DNA of 64,000 nt, from positions 2,480,001-2,544,000 of the forward strand of contig NZ_CP032762.1 of assembly GCF_003641205.1 (NCBI RefSeq), written 5' to 3'. The number at the start of each line of letters is the position of its first letter. Within the stretch, counting starts at the first letter, position 1. Made by a program: the position numbers and the translations under genes. Positions 9,563-18,608 of the stretch are shown in pieces. This stretch comes from Rhodococcus sp. P1Y (lineage in GTDB: Bacteria > Actinomycetota > Actinomycetes > Mycobacteriales > Mycobacteriaceae). Below the pieces are notes generated by a model. It worked only from the letters and a program-made list of their open reading frames with translations. It ran no database searches and was not told the DNA's origin.

Positions 9563-9925
9563 GATGTACTCCTTCGTTACGAGGTCGAAACCTCTACCGT
9601 CTGTGGCCGCACGGGCGACCGACCAATCGCGAGTGCGGTAGGCGGCTGCTGAGTTCTAATTGTGACGGTTCGCGTGCCTCCGGTGGAAATGCCGATAACG
9701 CAGGGGCTATGCCATCTGTGCATGATCGATCTGGTGACTACCTGTTCAGACGATGCAGCCTCGGCGACACCGCGAGTGCGGTGTGTCGATCGAATTTCGA
9801 CGGGCAGTACGTTGGACTTCATTCGTTGCAGGCAAGAAGTAGCTGTCCGGTCTGCGGCGTTCAACCGATCCGGGGCGCTTGCGCCGTTGCTGGGAGGCCC
9901 TGTGTCGAATATCTACGGGAGTGGC
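9563..9925. promoter_or_regulatory. Divergent control region between SDR operon and pucR-type gene
   Basis: This gap of about 360 bases separates two divergent transcription units. It contains a short dyad GAGGT-CGAA-ACCTC near 9580-9595, close to the minus-strand start, and no supported gene. The long open frame running through it (from 9662) is an upstream extension of the PucR gene with poor protein character. Promoters for both directions should lie here. Confidence 0.4.
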
Positions 9926-11491
9926 ATGTGGCAGTCAGCATCAGTGGCAAGCATCCTCGAACTCGAGATTTTTCAGAGGTCGGGAGCCTATCTAGCTGCC
10001 GGCGAAGGCGGGCTCGACCGCTTGGTTCGGTGGGTCCACTCGGGTGAAAGCAGCGACATCGCCAGTTTTCTCAGCGGAGGAGAGTTGCTCCTCACCTCGG
10101 GGCAGGGGATCGGTTCGACGCCCACGGAGCAGCGACGGTTCATTGCGGCACTGGCTGACGTCGGCGTCTCGGCCTTGGCGATCGAGCTAGCCGGGCGCGT
10201 GTTCACCGAAATGCCTCACGCTGTCGTGGAGGAGGCAAACAAGCTGGATCTCCCGATCATCGGTCTGCCGATCAAGATTGCTTTCGTCGAGGCATCAGCT
10301 CAGGTTCTGCAACAGCTGACCGACATCGCAACCAAACAACATGCTCGGTCGGACGAGATCAATCGGTTCCTCATCGAACGGCTTCTGACCGGTGCCGATT
10401 CGGTAGCACTGGTGCACGACTTCGCAGGACTGCTCGACCGGCCGGTAGTCCTCGAATCGATCGCTCACGAAATACAGGCCTACTACGGCGGAGACGATGG
10501 GGGTGCGCACGGCGACATCATCGCGGACTGGCAAACGCACAGCCGTGCGATCGACATTCATTCGCGCGACGCTGCACCCGAGTCTGCTTGCCGCAGGGTA
10601 CCCATCGTTCTACAAGGTACGGAATGGGGTTGGCTGCACCTGCCATCACTCGGGCAAGCAGACAACCGTATGGACCACATCGCCCTGGACCATGCCGCGT
10701 CGGCGATTGCCATCAGTCTGTTGAATTCCCGAGTCACACGTGTCCGGTCTGCCCATCACCAAAGTGTCCTGGTCAATCGGCTCATGGTCGGAGATCTGTC
10801 GGGAACTGGATTTGTGCAGCGTGCGCTGCAGATAGGACAGGACCTGCGCGGTAAGGCGCTGGTCGTGGCGGTCATTGGATCGAAGACACGGTCATCGGCA
10901 AAGGTCCAGCCCGAGATCGTCACGTTGCTTCGGGACGAGAATTTCCCTGCCGTGATAGCCGATGTGGGCCAGTCACTCCTTGCTGTTATCGCGCTGAAGG
11001 AGGGTACAGAGCTCCACGACATCGCAGAACTTCTGAGAGATCAAGACCGATGTATCGGCTTCAGCAAAGTAGCTGAAGCCAGTGATCTACCTGCAGCGGT
11101 AGATCAGGCACGTACTGCTGCATCGACCCGCCAACCAGTTCAGTTCTTCGACGATCTCGGCCTGCTCCGGTTGCTGGTGTCGCTGGCGAGCGGCCCCGAG
11201 CTCGACCAGTACGTCGAAGAAGAACTGGGACCTTTGCTCGACGCGGAAGCATCCAACGAGAAGGGCTTGCTGGAGACTCTCACCGTTTATCTCGACTGCG
11301 ACGGAAACAAGAGCGACGCTGCTACGAAGCTATTCGTACACCGACGGTCGCTGTACTACCGGTTGGAGAAGATCGAGAAAATTCTGGGCAGGTCCCTCGA
11401 GGACCACGAGACAAGGCTCCGACTCAACGTTGCAGTTCGATCGCTTGCAATCGTCCGTGCGCCGCAGATGAACCGCTATCACGACTTCTAG
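9926..11491 (+). CDS. PucR family transcriptional regulator
   Basis: A 521-residue protein with the three-part PucR/CdaR layout: an N-terminal PucR domain (GGLDRLVRWVHSGE, about residues 20-33, then GGELLLTSGQG), a middle region, and a C-terminal helix-turn-helix near residues 460-515 (YLDCDGNKSDAATKLFVHRR followed by LYYRLEKIEKILG). Such proteins activate catabolic genes, often for purines, gamma-aminobutyrate or aromatic compounds. The ATG at 9926 fits the family start best and follows GGGAG; a GTG at 9902 preceded by GGGAGG is an alternative. It is divergent from the SDR/oxidase/RidA operon, its likely target. Confidence 0.85.
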   Translation: MWQSASVASILELEIFQRSGAYLAAGEGGLDRLVRWVHSGESSDIASFLSGGELLLTSGQGIGSTPTEQRRFIAALADVGVSALAIELAGRVFTEMPHAVVEEANKLDLPIIGLPIKIAFVEASAQVLQQLTDIATKQHARSDEINRFLIERLLTGADSVALVHDFAGLLDRPVVLESIAHEIQAYYGGDDGGAHGDIIADWQTHSRAIDIHSRDAAPESACRRVPIVLQGTEWGWLHLPSLGQADNRMDHIALDHAASAIAISLLNSRVTRVRSAHHQSVLVNRLMVGDLSGTGFVQRALQIGQDLRGKALVVAVIGSKTRSSAKVQPEIVTLLRDENFPAVIADVGQSLLAVIALKEGTELHDIAELLRDQDRCIGFSKVAEASDLPAAVDQARTAASTRQPVQFFDDLGLLRLLVSLASGPELDQYVEEELGPLLDAEASNEKGLLETLTVYLDCDGNKSDAATKLFVHRRSLYYRLEKIEKILGRSLEDHETRLRLNVAVRSLAIVRAPQMNRYHDF

Positions 11492-11641
11492 TCGCGCGGA
11501 CTCTTGTCGTACTGGCCAGGTTGGGCAGTGCCGTTGCCATCTGTGCCACACATGGATCCTTCTCGAGCCGCCGCAGGACACATAGCCTGGAGGAAGCAGC
11601 ACTTACGAGGAAACTCCTGCCGGTGCAGACGGGAAGCGGAC

Positions 11642-12562
11642 ATGCAGACGCCACTGCACGCAGCGGGATCGCCCCTTTGCATTGCTTCGGGCGACATCGA
11701 GATTCGCCACCTGAGCATGTTTCACGCGGTTGCACAGTCCGGGAGCTTCACGCGCGCAGCCCAACGACTCCACATCACACAGCCTGCCTTGAGCCGATGT
11801 ATCGCTCAGTTGGAGCGGCGCTTGGGTGTTCGGCTTCTGGATCGAACCACTCACGGTGTCCAACTGACACCGAGTGGGATCGAATTCCTGCCGTACTGCC
11901 GCAATGCTCTGCTCTCGTTCAGCGAGGCTGTAACCTCCGTCCGTGGCGATGCGACGCTGCGCGTTGGATTCACCTGGTCAGCGGCACTCGAACTGACGCC
12001 ACTGATCATCCGCGAATTCGAGCGACTACATCCTGGCGTCGAGGTCGAACCCCGCAAATGCGACGATTCTTACGCGGGGCTGATCGACGGACGAACACAC
12101 ATTGCCTTCCTGCGGGGCGGTCGGGGTCACCCTGCGCTTGAATCGACCATCCTGTTCGAGGAACGACGGGTGGCCGCTCTCCACCCCACACATCCTCTCG
12201 CGGATCGGCATTCGCTGTCCCTGGACGACATCAAGAGCGATCCTCTAGTCGTCAATACTGTGTCAGGGGTGACCACCCCCGATCTATGGCCCGACAGTGA
12301 GGGGTCCCGTGCCACAGTGCGAACGCACAACCTGGAGGAGTGGCTGGAAGCGATCGCGCTCGGACGCGGAATCGGGGTGACTGCTGAGTCGACCAGCCGG
12401 CTGTATGTCCACCCGGGTATCAAATACATCCGACTGATAGATGCTCAAACCATTCCTGTCGTTGTGGCATGGCCGTCTGCACGACCTCATCCCCTGGCTA
12501 AGTCGTTCGTGCAGACATCCATTCGTTTGGCCGAATCGCGGCAGGCCGACCGCCACTTCTAA
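11642..12562 (+). CDS. LysR family transcriptional regulator
   Basis: A 306-residue LysR protein. The winged helix-turn-helix occupies about residues 20-80 (FHAVAQSGSFTRAAQRL, ITQPALSRCIAQLERRLG), followed by the periplasmic-binding-like effector domain. The ATG at 11642 follows GGGAAG and gives the normal family length; the frame is open back to 11504. It lies downstream of the PucR gene in the same direction, with a 150-base gap. Its targets are not obvious, because the next gene on the right is convergent. Confidence 0.85.
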   Translation: MQTPLHAAGSPLCIASGDIEIRHLSMFHAVAQSGSFTRAAQRLHITQPALSRCIAQLERRLGVRLLDRTTHGVQLTPSGIEFLPYCRNALLSFSEAVTSVRGDATLRVGFTWSAALELTPLIIREFERLHPGVEVEPRKCDDSYAGLIDGRTHIAFLRGGRGHPALESTILFEERRVAALHPTHPLADRHSLSLDDIKSDPLVVNTVSGVTTPDLWPDSEGSRATVRTHNLEEWLEAIALGRGIGVTAESTSRLYVHPGIKYIRLIDAQTIPVVVAWPSARPHPLAKSFVQTSIRLAESRQADRHF

Positions 12563-12606
12563 CCGGCGCACGCGGATCGTCGCGCGGCCATACATTCCCG
12601 AACTTC

Positions 12607-13533
12607 TCATTGTTGATTCGTCGAATTTCGAAGGTGGTGTCGGTACACATATTCGGCGATCAGGCGGTGCCCGGCAGTGGTGAAATGTACAGATCCGGCA
12701 AATAGATAGTCGTGGTGGGCAGTGGCTGACACTTGATCGTCGACGCTACAAAAGTTCTCACCTCTTGTCCGGCAGGCATCGGCCCCGCGCCCGAATTCGA
12801 GTCCGTAACTCTCCGGCTGGTTTGCCCATACGTCGACCGCAGACGCTAGATGCACAAGTTCAACGTAACTTCCGAGATTCTGAACCGAATGTCGCAAAGT
12901 AGAATTGAATGATGAGCTCAAGGTGGATATGTACCGGCGAGACGCGCTGGAATCGAACCACGGAGCGAGGGCAAGATCGTATACTTCGAACAGTAGTATT
13001 CTGCGGGCGCCTGCCTCCCGCATGCGCTCGACCAATTGGACGGCATGCTGGGCTGCTTCACTCAACCGGTCCAATTCGTCTTGTAGGAGAGCGCTATTCG
13101 GTTCCACGTCAGCTCTCAAGGACTCGGCCAGGGCTGGATCGATTGCACGGTCGTATCGATAGGTTACGTCGTTCGCTCCAGCAAAGAGCGCCATGGTTTG
13201 ATCCTCAGAGAAAGCGCCGTGCGTTTGCAGGAAAGCGTCGATTTGCTTCGCAGTGGACCAGGGAAAGACCGAGTCCGAGGCCGCTTCGAGTGAGTAAGGT
13301 TGACTTATCCGCGCACCGCCCTGCGCATAATTGTATCCACCGCGAACAGTGAACAATGTCGACGATCCGTCGGCGGCGTTGTCCAAGTGAGCCGACAGAT
13401 ACGGTGTGACTTCGCATCCCAAACGGCGAGCCACCATCTCGGCCCACGTAACGCCCGGTTGAGTGGTAAAGCGGAGACCGAACGATCCGGAGTCGCTCAA
13501 GCTGTCGCCGAAGACTACTAGCTGGATGGACAT
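12607..13533 (-). CDS. SGNH/GDSL family lipase/esterase
   Basis: A 308-residue hydrolase. Block I is VVFGDSLSDSG with the nucleophile Ser11; GANDVTYRY gives the block III asparagine, and the C-terminal SVHFTTAGH supplies the histidine. This arrangement resembles the phospholipase/lecithinase/hemolysin-like esterases. There is no signal peptide, so a cytoplasmic protein or a non-classical export route is implied. The local base use appears slightly more A/T-rich than the neighbours, which may indicate separate acquisition. It is divergent from the transglutaminase-like gene. Confidence 0.8.
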   Translation of the reverse strand: MSIQLVVFGDSLSDSGSFGLRFTTQPGVTWAEMVARRLGCEVTPYLSAHLDNAADGSSTLFTVRGGYNYAQGGARISQPYSLEAASDSVFPWSTAKQIDAFLQTHGAFSEDQTMALFAGANDVTYRYDRAIDPALAESLRADVEPNSALLQDELDRLSEAAQHAVQLVERMREAGARRILLFEVYDLALAPWFDSSASRRYISTLSSSFNSTLRHSVQNLGSYVELVHLASAVDVWANQPESYGLEFGRGADACRTRGENFCSVDDQVSATAHHDYLFAGSVHFTTAGHRLIAEYVYRHHLRNSTNQQ

Positions 13534-13660
13534 GGCTCTCCTTCACCCATGAGCGTTCCAAGCGCACAGCGCCTCTCGCATCAGGGGAATGCTGTCACAC
13601 CACGGTCGGAGTCGTTGGTTCGGCACGGCAAATCCGGCCTCTGCCGTCAGGAATTCGCAC

Positions 13661-13666
13661 TAGTCT
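13661..13666 (+). promoter_or_regulatory. Candidate leaderless -10 element
   Basis: TAGTCT matches the actinobacterial TANNNT -10 pattern and lies eight bases before the ATG at 13675. No ribosome site precedes that ATG. The spacing is what is expected for a leaderless transcript starting at the A of the start codon. No clear -35 was found. Confidence 0.4.
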
Positions 13667-13674
13667 TAGTTGCC

Positions 13675-14499
13675 ATGGGGAAAGTTCTCGACTACACGGC
13701 GCCTGGCCCACTGACTCGCGTCGACGGCGTCGACGTACGTGCGCTCGAACCGTTGGGTGCCGATCCAGTTGCCATCTGCGAAGTTGTCTCCGAACTGGTC
13801 ATTCAGCCCACCGATGCCCAGTCTTTGAAACTGCCTGAAGATCGGTTTGTCGAAAACCAAATCCGATCGACCGATGCGCTACTTGGACTACTGCTCGCTA
13901 TGGATCCGTCGCCGCTGACAAGTGGCAGGCAACCAGCCGACCGCGTTGTCGGAACCTGCCGGCACTTCGCTGTCATCAGTTGCGCGCTGCTGCGCTACCG
14001 AGGTTTCGCAGCACGGGTCCGCTGCGGCTTCGCTACCTATTTTCAACCAGGGCAGGGAGTCGACCACTGGATCACCGAGTATTGGGACGACGACAGCGCG
14101 CGGTGGATCCGAATCGACTCCGAGGTTCTCGGAAAAGATGTCATACCCCATGCGCATGATCTGATGCCCGGCGACTTCCTGAGCGGCGGCGAAGCTTGGA
14201 CTGCCTATCGTCGTGGTGAGATCGACGGGACCCAGTTCGGCGTCTACGGGACCCAAAATTGGGGACCTGCCGAGATCCGAGGAAATGCAGTCAAAGATCT
14301 CGCTGCAGTCAATAGCGTAGAGATGTTGCCGTGGGACGAATGGGGTCGTATGACCGAGGCGTACGACGGAAAGACTGGCCCGGACTACGACTTGCTCCTG
14401 GACGAGCTCGCCATCGTGTGTGCGACAAACGACATCGCCGCCATCCGAGACCTGTACTTCCATGATTCTCTGAGAGTGCCGGAGGAAATGATTCGCTGA
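13675..14499 (+). CDS. Transglutaminase-like cysteine hydrolase domain protein
   Basis: A 274-residue protein with a transglutaminase-like core. A complete Cys-His-Asp triad is visible: Cys95 in VVGTCRHFAV, His131 in GVDHWITEYW and Asp148 in RIDSEV. This core is used by bacterial proteases, peptide amidases and deglycosylases as well as true transglutaminases, so the substrate cannot be named. No signal peptide or membrane segment is seen. The start at 13675 is supported by the leaderless promoter pattern; longer starts back to 13549 have no ribosome site. It is convergent with a Gfo/Idh gene, 25 bases away. Confidence 0.75.
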   Translation: MGKVLDYTAPGPLTRVDGVDVRALEPLGADPVAICEVVSELVIQPTDAQSLKLPEDRFVENQIRSTDALLGLLLAMDPSPLTSGRQPADRVVGTCRHFAVISCALLRYRGFAARVRCGFATYFQPGQGVDHWITEYWDDDSARWIRIDSEVLGKDVIPHAHDLMPGDFLSGGEAWTAYRRGEIDGTQFGVYGTQNWGPAEIRGNAVKDLAAVNSVEMLPWDEWGRMTEAYDGKTGPDYDLLLDELAIVCATNDIAAIRDLYFHDSLRVPEEMIR

Positions 14500-14524
14500 C
14501 ACGGGCGGCCCTGCCCAAGTGTGG

Positions 14525-15559
14525 TCAGGAAGGGAACTCGATCCCCAGTAAGCGTCGTAGTTCGTCGAGTGTTTCCAGGTTGGAAACAGTGTCAGCCATT
14601 GTACGACTGGGGCTTTCGAGCTGTCCGCCAGCGATGCGACGGGCGGCCTCCGCAGCTTCGTATGCAAGTCCGGCTGGGTAACCGCTGATGTCGTCGACGA
14701 AACGAGCCGATCTGCCGTCGCGCAGGGACACGGTGAAGTCGCCCGGTCGGTAGAACACGCCCTCCGTGCGGAGCATGCCTGCCGTGCCACAGATTGCGCC
14801 GAGGTTCGGTGTGTCGGCCAGGATGGTGGTGTTGAGAACGGCGTGAGCGCCTGTCGGCGAGGTCAGGATTGCCGAGATCTGTCCGTTCAGCTCGGAGTTT
14901 GCCTGCTGTCCCACCGCAGTGAGATCGACCGGCTGACCCAGCGCCTTCTGGGCGAAGTATACGACGTAGGTCCCCAAGTCGAGTAGCGGCCCGCCGGCGA
15001 GTGTGGGGTCGTAGATGCGGTGATCGGCGTCGAAGTACTCGCCGTGGTCGGCCATGACGGTACCGATCTCACCGAGCATTCCGTGCGACAAGATCTGGTC
15101 GATCACGTCGAACTTCGGCAGGAAGGCAGACCACATGGCCTCCATTGCGAATAGACCCTTGAATCGGGCGAGCTCGGCGATACCGCGGGCCTGGTGGGCG
15201 TTGAGGGCGAGTGGCTTCTCCACCACGACGTGTTTGCCTGCTTCGAGTGCCAGAGCGGCGTGCTCGAAGTGGAGAGTGTGCGGGGTGGCGATGTACACGA
15301 CATCGACATCGGTACGTGCAACGAGCTCGTCGTACCTGCTGTGGACGAACGGGATCTCCCAGTCGGCCGCGAATGCCGCGGCGCGTTCTGTGTTTCTCGA
15401 AGCGACAGCCGCAATCTTCTGAGAAGTGTGGTGACGCAGCGCCTCTGCGAACCGAGCGGCGATCCAGCCCGGACCGAGGATGCCCCACCGCAGTGCGGGT
15501 GCGTCGACGGGCGAAGCGACGCGCGAGGGCTGAAGCAGCAACTCTGTGGTCGAAGTCAT
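14525..15559 (-). CDS. Gfo/Idh/MocA family oxidoreductase
   Basis: A 344-residue protein with an N-terminal Rossmann fold (WGILGPGWIAARFAEAL, residues about 25-41), the EKPLALN motif and an ATPHTLHF segment, followed by the substrate domain with GGPLLDLGTYVV. This is the trans-1,2-dihydrobenzenediol/dimeric dihydrodiol dehydrogenase-like branch of the family, but members also act on sugars and inositols. It is the last gene of a leftward operon after a sugar porter and a universal stress protein; the gap to the stress-protein stop is only four bases. That context favours a sugar or cyclitol substrate. Confidence 0.8.
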   Translation of the reverse strand: MTSTTELLLQPSRVASPVDAPALRWGILGPGWIAARFAEALRHHTSQKIAAVASRNTERAAAFAADWEIPFVHSRYDELVARTDVDVVYIATPHTLHFEHAALALEAGKHVVVEKPLALNAHQARGIAELARFKGLFAMEAMWSAFLPKFDVIDQILSHGMLGEIGTVMADHGEYFDADHRIYDPTLAGGPLLDLGTYVVYFAQKALGQPVDLTAVGQQANSELNGQISAILTSPTGAHAVLNTTILADTPNLGAICGTAGMLRTEGVFYRPGDFTVSLRDGRSARFVDDISGYPAGLAYEAAEAARRIAGGQLESPSRTMADTVSNLETLDELRRLLGIEFPS

Positions 15560-15563
15560 GGTC

Positions 15564-15923
15564 TCATGCGCTCGGTTGCACGCTCAACACCGGGACCGGC
15601 GAGGTCATCAACAGGCGCTGAGTGACGCTGCCCAGCAGGGCTTTCCCTACCCGGCTGCGTCGCTTCAGGCCGATAACCAGGCGCGTCACGTCGGGGTGCG
15701 CATCGATCTCGTCGAGTACGGCGGTTGCCGGGTCCCGATCGGCGCGGCCTGCCCTGTCGATGACGCGTATCGAGACCTTGCTGTCGTGCTCGCTGACGTC
15801 GAGTGCTCCGAGCGTCAGGTTCACTGCGATGAGGTCGGTCTTCGCACCGACGGCCTCATCGACTGCCATGCGCAGGGCGTGGCGTCCTTCTTCGCTGTCG
15901 GATACTGCTACCAAAATGGCCAT
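15564..15923 (-). CDS. Universal stress protein (UspA fold)
   Basis: A 119-residue UspA-fold protein with the N-terminal MAILVAVSDSEEG strand, the helix HALRMAVDEAV, and the C-terminal nucleotide-binding pattern VIGLKRRSRVGKALLGSVTQ ending in SPVPVLSV. The G-2x-G-9x-G-S/T type motif suggests an ATP-binding member. The start at 15923 was chosen because GGAAGGA lies seven bases upstream; the frame is open to 15944. It is placed between a sugar transporter gene (28 bases upstream) and a Gfo/Idh gene, and is probably co-transcribed with both. Confidence 0.85.
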   Translation of the reverse strand: MAILVAVSDSEEGRHALRMAVDEAVGAKTDLIAVNLTLGALDVSEHDSKVSIRVIDRAGRADRDPATAVLDEIDAHPDVTRLVIGLKRRSRVGKALLGSVTQRLLMTSPVPVLSVQPSA

Positions 15924-15951
15924 GTCGAATTCCTTCCGATGCACCTACCGT

Positions 15952-17367
15952 TCACGAGTATTCGCGACGGAACCTGGCTTCGAGTCCTTCCAGAGTTTCT
16001 CCGCGGGTCTCGGGTACCTGCGTCACGATGAATACGAGCGCAAACAGGCCGAGCCCGACAAAGATGAAGAATGTCGGTGCTATGCCCAATGCCGCCACCA
16101 CAGGCGGAAAAGCCAGTGCAACTGCAGCATTGGCGATCCAGAGCATGAAGACGCAGACGCCGATGGCGAAGCTGCGGATCTTGAGTGGGAAGATCTCGGC
16201 GAGCATGAGCCAGACCAAAGGGCCGATCGTGCCCTGCATGCAGAAGACGAACAGGACGACGAAGACGAGGATGAAGTACGCCTTGGCATCGCCGTCGGGC
16301 AGCAGTAGCGCGGACAGTCCGACCAGAAGGTGGAAGAAGGTCGTCAACGAAAAGCCTGCGATGAGCATCGTCCGCCGGTTGACCTTGTTCATGATGAGGA
16401 GGCCGACAGTAATTCCGAGAACGCTGAAGAGTCCGTTGAGGGTGTTGGCGATGATGGCCGCGCTGTCGGAGAAGCCGGCGTCGCTCAACAGCTGTGTGCC
16501 GTAGTACATCACCGAGTTTATGCCAGTGAACTGCTGGAAGACGCCGAGGCCGACGCCGATGAAGATCAGCCGCCGAATCCAACGTACGGACAGGTCTGCT
16601 GGGCCGCCCGTCTGCGACAGTCGCTCTTCCTCGGCGAGTGCGTGTACCTCGGCCATCTCGGCCTTGGCTCGCTCGGGCGAGCGAACCTGGTTGAGCACGG
16701 CGAGCGCTTCGTCGTCTCGGTTCTGCAGCACGAGCCACCGCGGGCTCTCGGGCATGCGGAGCATGCCGATGAACAAAGCAATTGCCGGGAGTACGGCGAC
16801 GAGCAGCATGTAGCGCCATACCGAGTCGTGGTCACCCCACACGTTGAAGATGATGGCGTTGATGACGAAAGCAGCGAACTGGCCGCCGACGATCATCACC
16901 TCGTTCCGGGTAACCAGTGATCCGCGGCGCTCGTACGGAGCGACCTCGGACAGGTAGACGGGCACGGTCGCGGATGCACCGCCCACCGCCAACCCGAGAA
17001 CGAAGCGGAAGACCGCGAGTACCTCCCACGATGGCGCCAGCACACATCCCATCGTGCCCAGGGCGAAAATGCCGGACAGCAGCAGAATGTTGTGGCGTCG
17101 ACCGTACTTGTCGGACAGTCGGCCGCCGACCAGCGCGCCGATCGCAGCGCCGAAAATCAGAATGCTGACCACGAAGCCCTCGGTGAAGGACGTCAGCGCG
17201 AGGTCTTCTTTGAGGGGTTCGAGCGCGCCGTTGATCACGCCGGTGTCGTAGCCGAACAGCAGCCCGCCGAACGTCGCGACGACGGCGATGACGCCCAGCC
17301 TGCGAGAGTGTCTTCCCGGAGCGTCCGGGGGCAGAGTACTTCGTGACGTGGGCGATGTTGAAGACAT
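15952..17367 (-). CDS. Sugar porter MFS transporter
   Basis: A 471-residue major facilitator of the sugar porter family. It has GGLLFGYDTGVINGAL in TM1, the GGRLSDKYGRR loop 2-3 motif, PESPRWL before the central loop, and QQFTGINSVMYYG in TM7, which are the classic sugar and myo-inositol permease signatures; PETRG occurs after TM12. It imports a hexose, pentose or inositol with protons. It leads a leftward operon with a stress protein and a Gfo/Idh oxidoreductase, which together suggest import and oxidation of one sugar or cyclitol. A palindromic operator lies about 55 bases upstream of the start. Confidence 0.9.
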   Translation of the reverse strand: MSSTSPTSRSTLPPDAPGRHSRRLGVIAVVATFGGLLFGYDTGVINGALEPLKEDLALTSFTEGFVVSILIFGAAIGALVGGRLSDKYGRRHNILLLSGIFALGTMGCVLAPSWEVLAVFRFVLGLAVGGASATVPVYLSEVAPYERRGSLVTRNEVMIVGGQFAAFVINAIIFNVWGDHDSVWRYMLLVAVLPAIALFIGMLRMPESPRWLVLQNRDDEALAVLNQVRSPERAKAEMAEVHALAEEERLSQTGGPADLSVRWIRRLIFIGVGLGVFQQFTGINSVMYYGTQLLSDAGFSDSAAIIANTLNGLFSVLGITVGLLIMNKVNRRTMLIAGFSLTTFFHLLVGLSALLLPDGDAKAYFILVFVVLFVFCMQGTIGPLVWLMLAEIFPLKIRSFAIGVCVFMLWIANAAVALAFPPVVAALGIAPTFFIFVGLGLFALVFIVTQVPETRGETLEGLEARFRREYS

Positions 17368-17419
17368 GTGGTCCTCCGAGACCGGTGGCTGGCGATGTGT
17401 GGAGCGGACTACATCAAAC

Positions 17420-17449
17420 GTTGTGTATATGTCTTAACATACTTACAAC
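17420..17449. promoter_or_regulatory. Dyad operator upstream of sugar porter operon
   Basis: An imperfect 30-base inverted repeat: GTTGT and TATGT in the left arm face ACATA and ACAAC in the right, with 10 of 13 positions paired around a four-base centre. It is A/T-rich compared with its surroundings and lies in the promoter region of the sugar porter. No adjacent regulator gene is evident on that side. A LacI- or GntR-type site is possible; the regulator is not identified. Confidence 0.5.
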
Positions 17450-17504
17450 GAAATGAGTAGTAGGTCACAGCAGGTTGGCGTCGTCGCCAGTGCCGCCAGG
17501 CGGG

Positions 17505-18155
17505 CTACTCGAAACCCGTAAGGCCTTCGTTGCTTCGGTCGACGCCGAGTGTGGCGATCAGATCTTCGTGGAGTTGGAACCAGACTCGGTGGCACGAGTC
17601 CACGCTCGATTTGTCGACCCAGTCCTGCTGGCCGGCTTTCGCTTTGACCAGAGCCGCATCGAACCGGGACGTGTAGCCGTCGAATCTCGACAGCACCTCT
17701 GTGAGACGTTCGATCAGGGGAGCAAGTTCGCGGCCGAGTGCAGCGAGTTCATCGAGAACGCGTTCATCCCATACGAGGTCGGTGTGGTCATTGGGGGAGA
17801 ATTGGTCGGCATCGGTGGCTTTGATCTGCCAGTCGGTGACGGCGCGGAGCAGTCGAGCATTGAGAGGAAGGAAATTGCGGTAAACGGCCGGCACCACGTC
17901 GTGGGGGTCGGCAACTACGCGTTCTGCCGCGAGCTGTCGCTCGTTCTCCACCTTGCCGGATTCGGTAAGTGACCAGCCGTCGAGGTCGGCGAACGCGTCG
18001 TGCTGCACCCAGCCTGCGTGCTCCGACTCGGTCAGCACCCGAAGCGCCTCTGCGTGACTCGTTCCCGCCAGCTTCGCGACCTCGCCACTGTCGGCGAAGC
18101 CGACGAGTCGCACGGCGTGCAGCACGAGCATGTCCGGCTCGGACTGATGCGTCAT
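17505..18155 (-). CDS. Winged-helix DNA-binding protein, function unknown
   Basis: A 216-residue protein. The N-terminal 75 residues look like a winged helix (MLVLHAVRLVGFADSGEVAK, then EALRVLTESEHAGWV), and the rest is helical and acidic with many Trp and Leu. The start at 18155 overlaps the stop of the upstream gene by four bases (ATGA), so both are translated together. The pair lies divergent from the PEP-synthase-like gene at 18609. A regulatory role for that gene is likely but inferred from position. No enzyme motif was recognised. Confidence 0.65.
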   Translation of the reverse strand: MTHQSEPDMLVLHAVRLVGFADSGEVAKLAGTSHAEALRVLTESEHAGWVQHDAFADLDGWSLTESGKVENERQLAAERVVADPHDVVPAVYRNFLPLNARLLRAVTDWQIKATDADQFSPNDHTDLVWDERVLDELAALGRELAPLIERLTEVLSRFDGYTSRFDAALVKAKAGQQDWVDKSSVDSCHRVWFQLHEDLIATLGVDRSNEGLTGFE

Positions 18156-18559
18156 GCTCGTCCATCCTGCCTGGCGCTGAGCCGATTCACGTACTGCTGG
18201 CAGGCCTGGGGAGAGCGGAATCCCATGGCCTCGGCGATCTGTGCCCACGTCAGCCCCTCGCTACGAGCGACGAAGAGCAGTGCGACCTCCACGTTCTCGA
18301 CCTCGGCGCGAGCCGAAGGGAGCAAAGACAGTGCCCCCAGAAGCTCATCCTGGGTCAGCTCGGAAGCGCGCCAAAGCGCGTACTGCGTCAGATCGACTGC
18401 CGAAGGCGTGGCCCCAGCCTCGGGCTGCCACGGCCGCGGTGCGATCTGGTCGGCGCCCTTGTCGAGAAGCCGGACCTGCGCGTCGCGCTCACGTCGAGCG
18501 TGCGGGTGGTCGGCGCCGTTGGCACGGTCGACGTCGTGCTTGCGTTCCATGCCACTCAT
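18152..18559 (-). CDS. Small helix-turn-helix protein, function unknown
   Basis: A 135-residue protein. The C-terminal part contains a convincing helix-turn-helix (EGLTWAQIAEAMGFRSPQA followed by CQQYVNRL), while the first 45 residues are charged and Asp/Arg/His-rich. A second ATG three codons in is an alternative start. It is the first gene of a two-gene leftward operon and its promoter region contains a palindromic element shared with the divergent gene at 18609, consistent with autoregulation and control of that gene. Confidence 0.65.
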   Translation of the reverse strand: MSGMERKHDVDRANGADHPHARRERDAQVRLLDKGADQIAPRPWQPEAGATPSAVDLTQYALWRASELTQDELLGALSLLPSARAEVENVEVALLFVARSEGLTWAQIAEAMGFRSPQACQQYVNRLSARQDGRA

Positions 18560-18568
18560 CCTGTTACG

Positions 18569-18599
18569 ATCAACATAATGTTGTCAATGTTTTGTTGAT
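18569..18599. promoter_or_regulatory. Palindromic operator between divergent regulator and PEP-synthase-like genes
   Basis: The outer arms ATCAACA (18569-18575) and TGTTGAT (18593-18599) are exact inverted repeats. Inside, CAACAT-A-ATGTTG (18571-18583) is a perfect smaller palindrome and CAATGTTTTGTTG (18585-18597) resembles it. TTGACA on the minus strand (18582-18587) could be the -35 of the leftward promoter, so a bound protein would block it. The ATG at 18609 begins ten bases to the right, so the rightward transcript start should also be covered. Confidence 0.6.
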
Positions 18600-18608
18600 A
18601 GGTGTGCG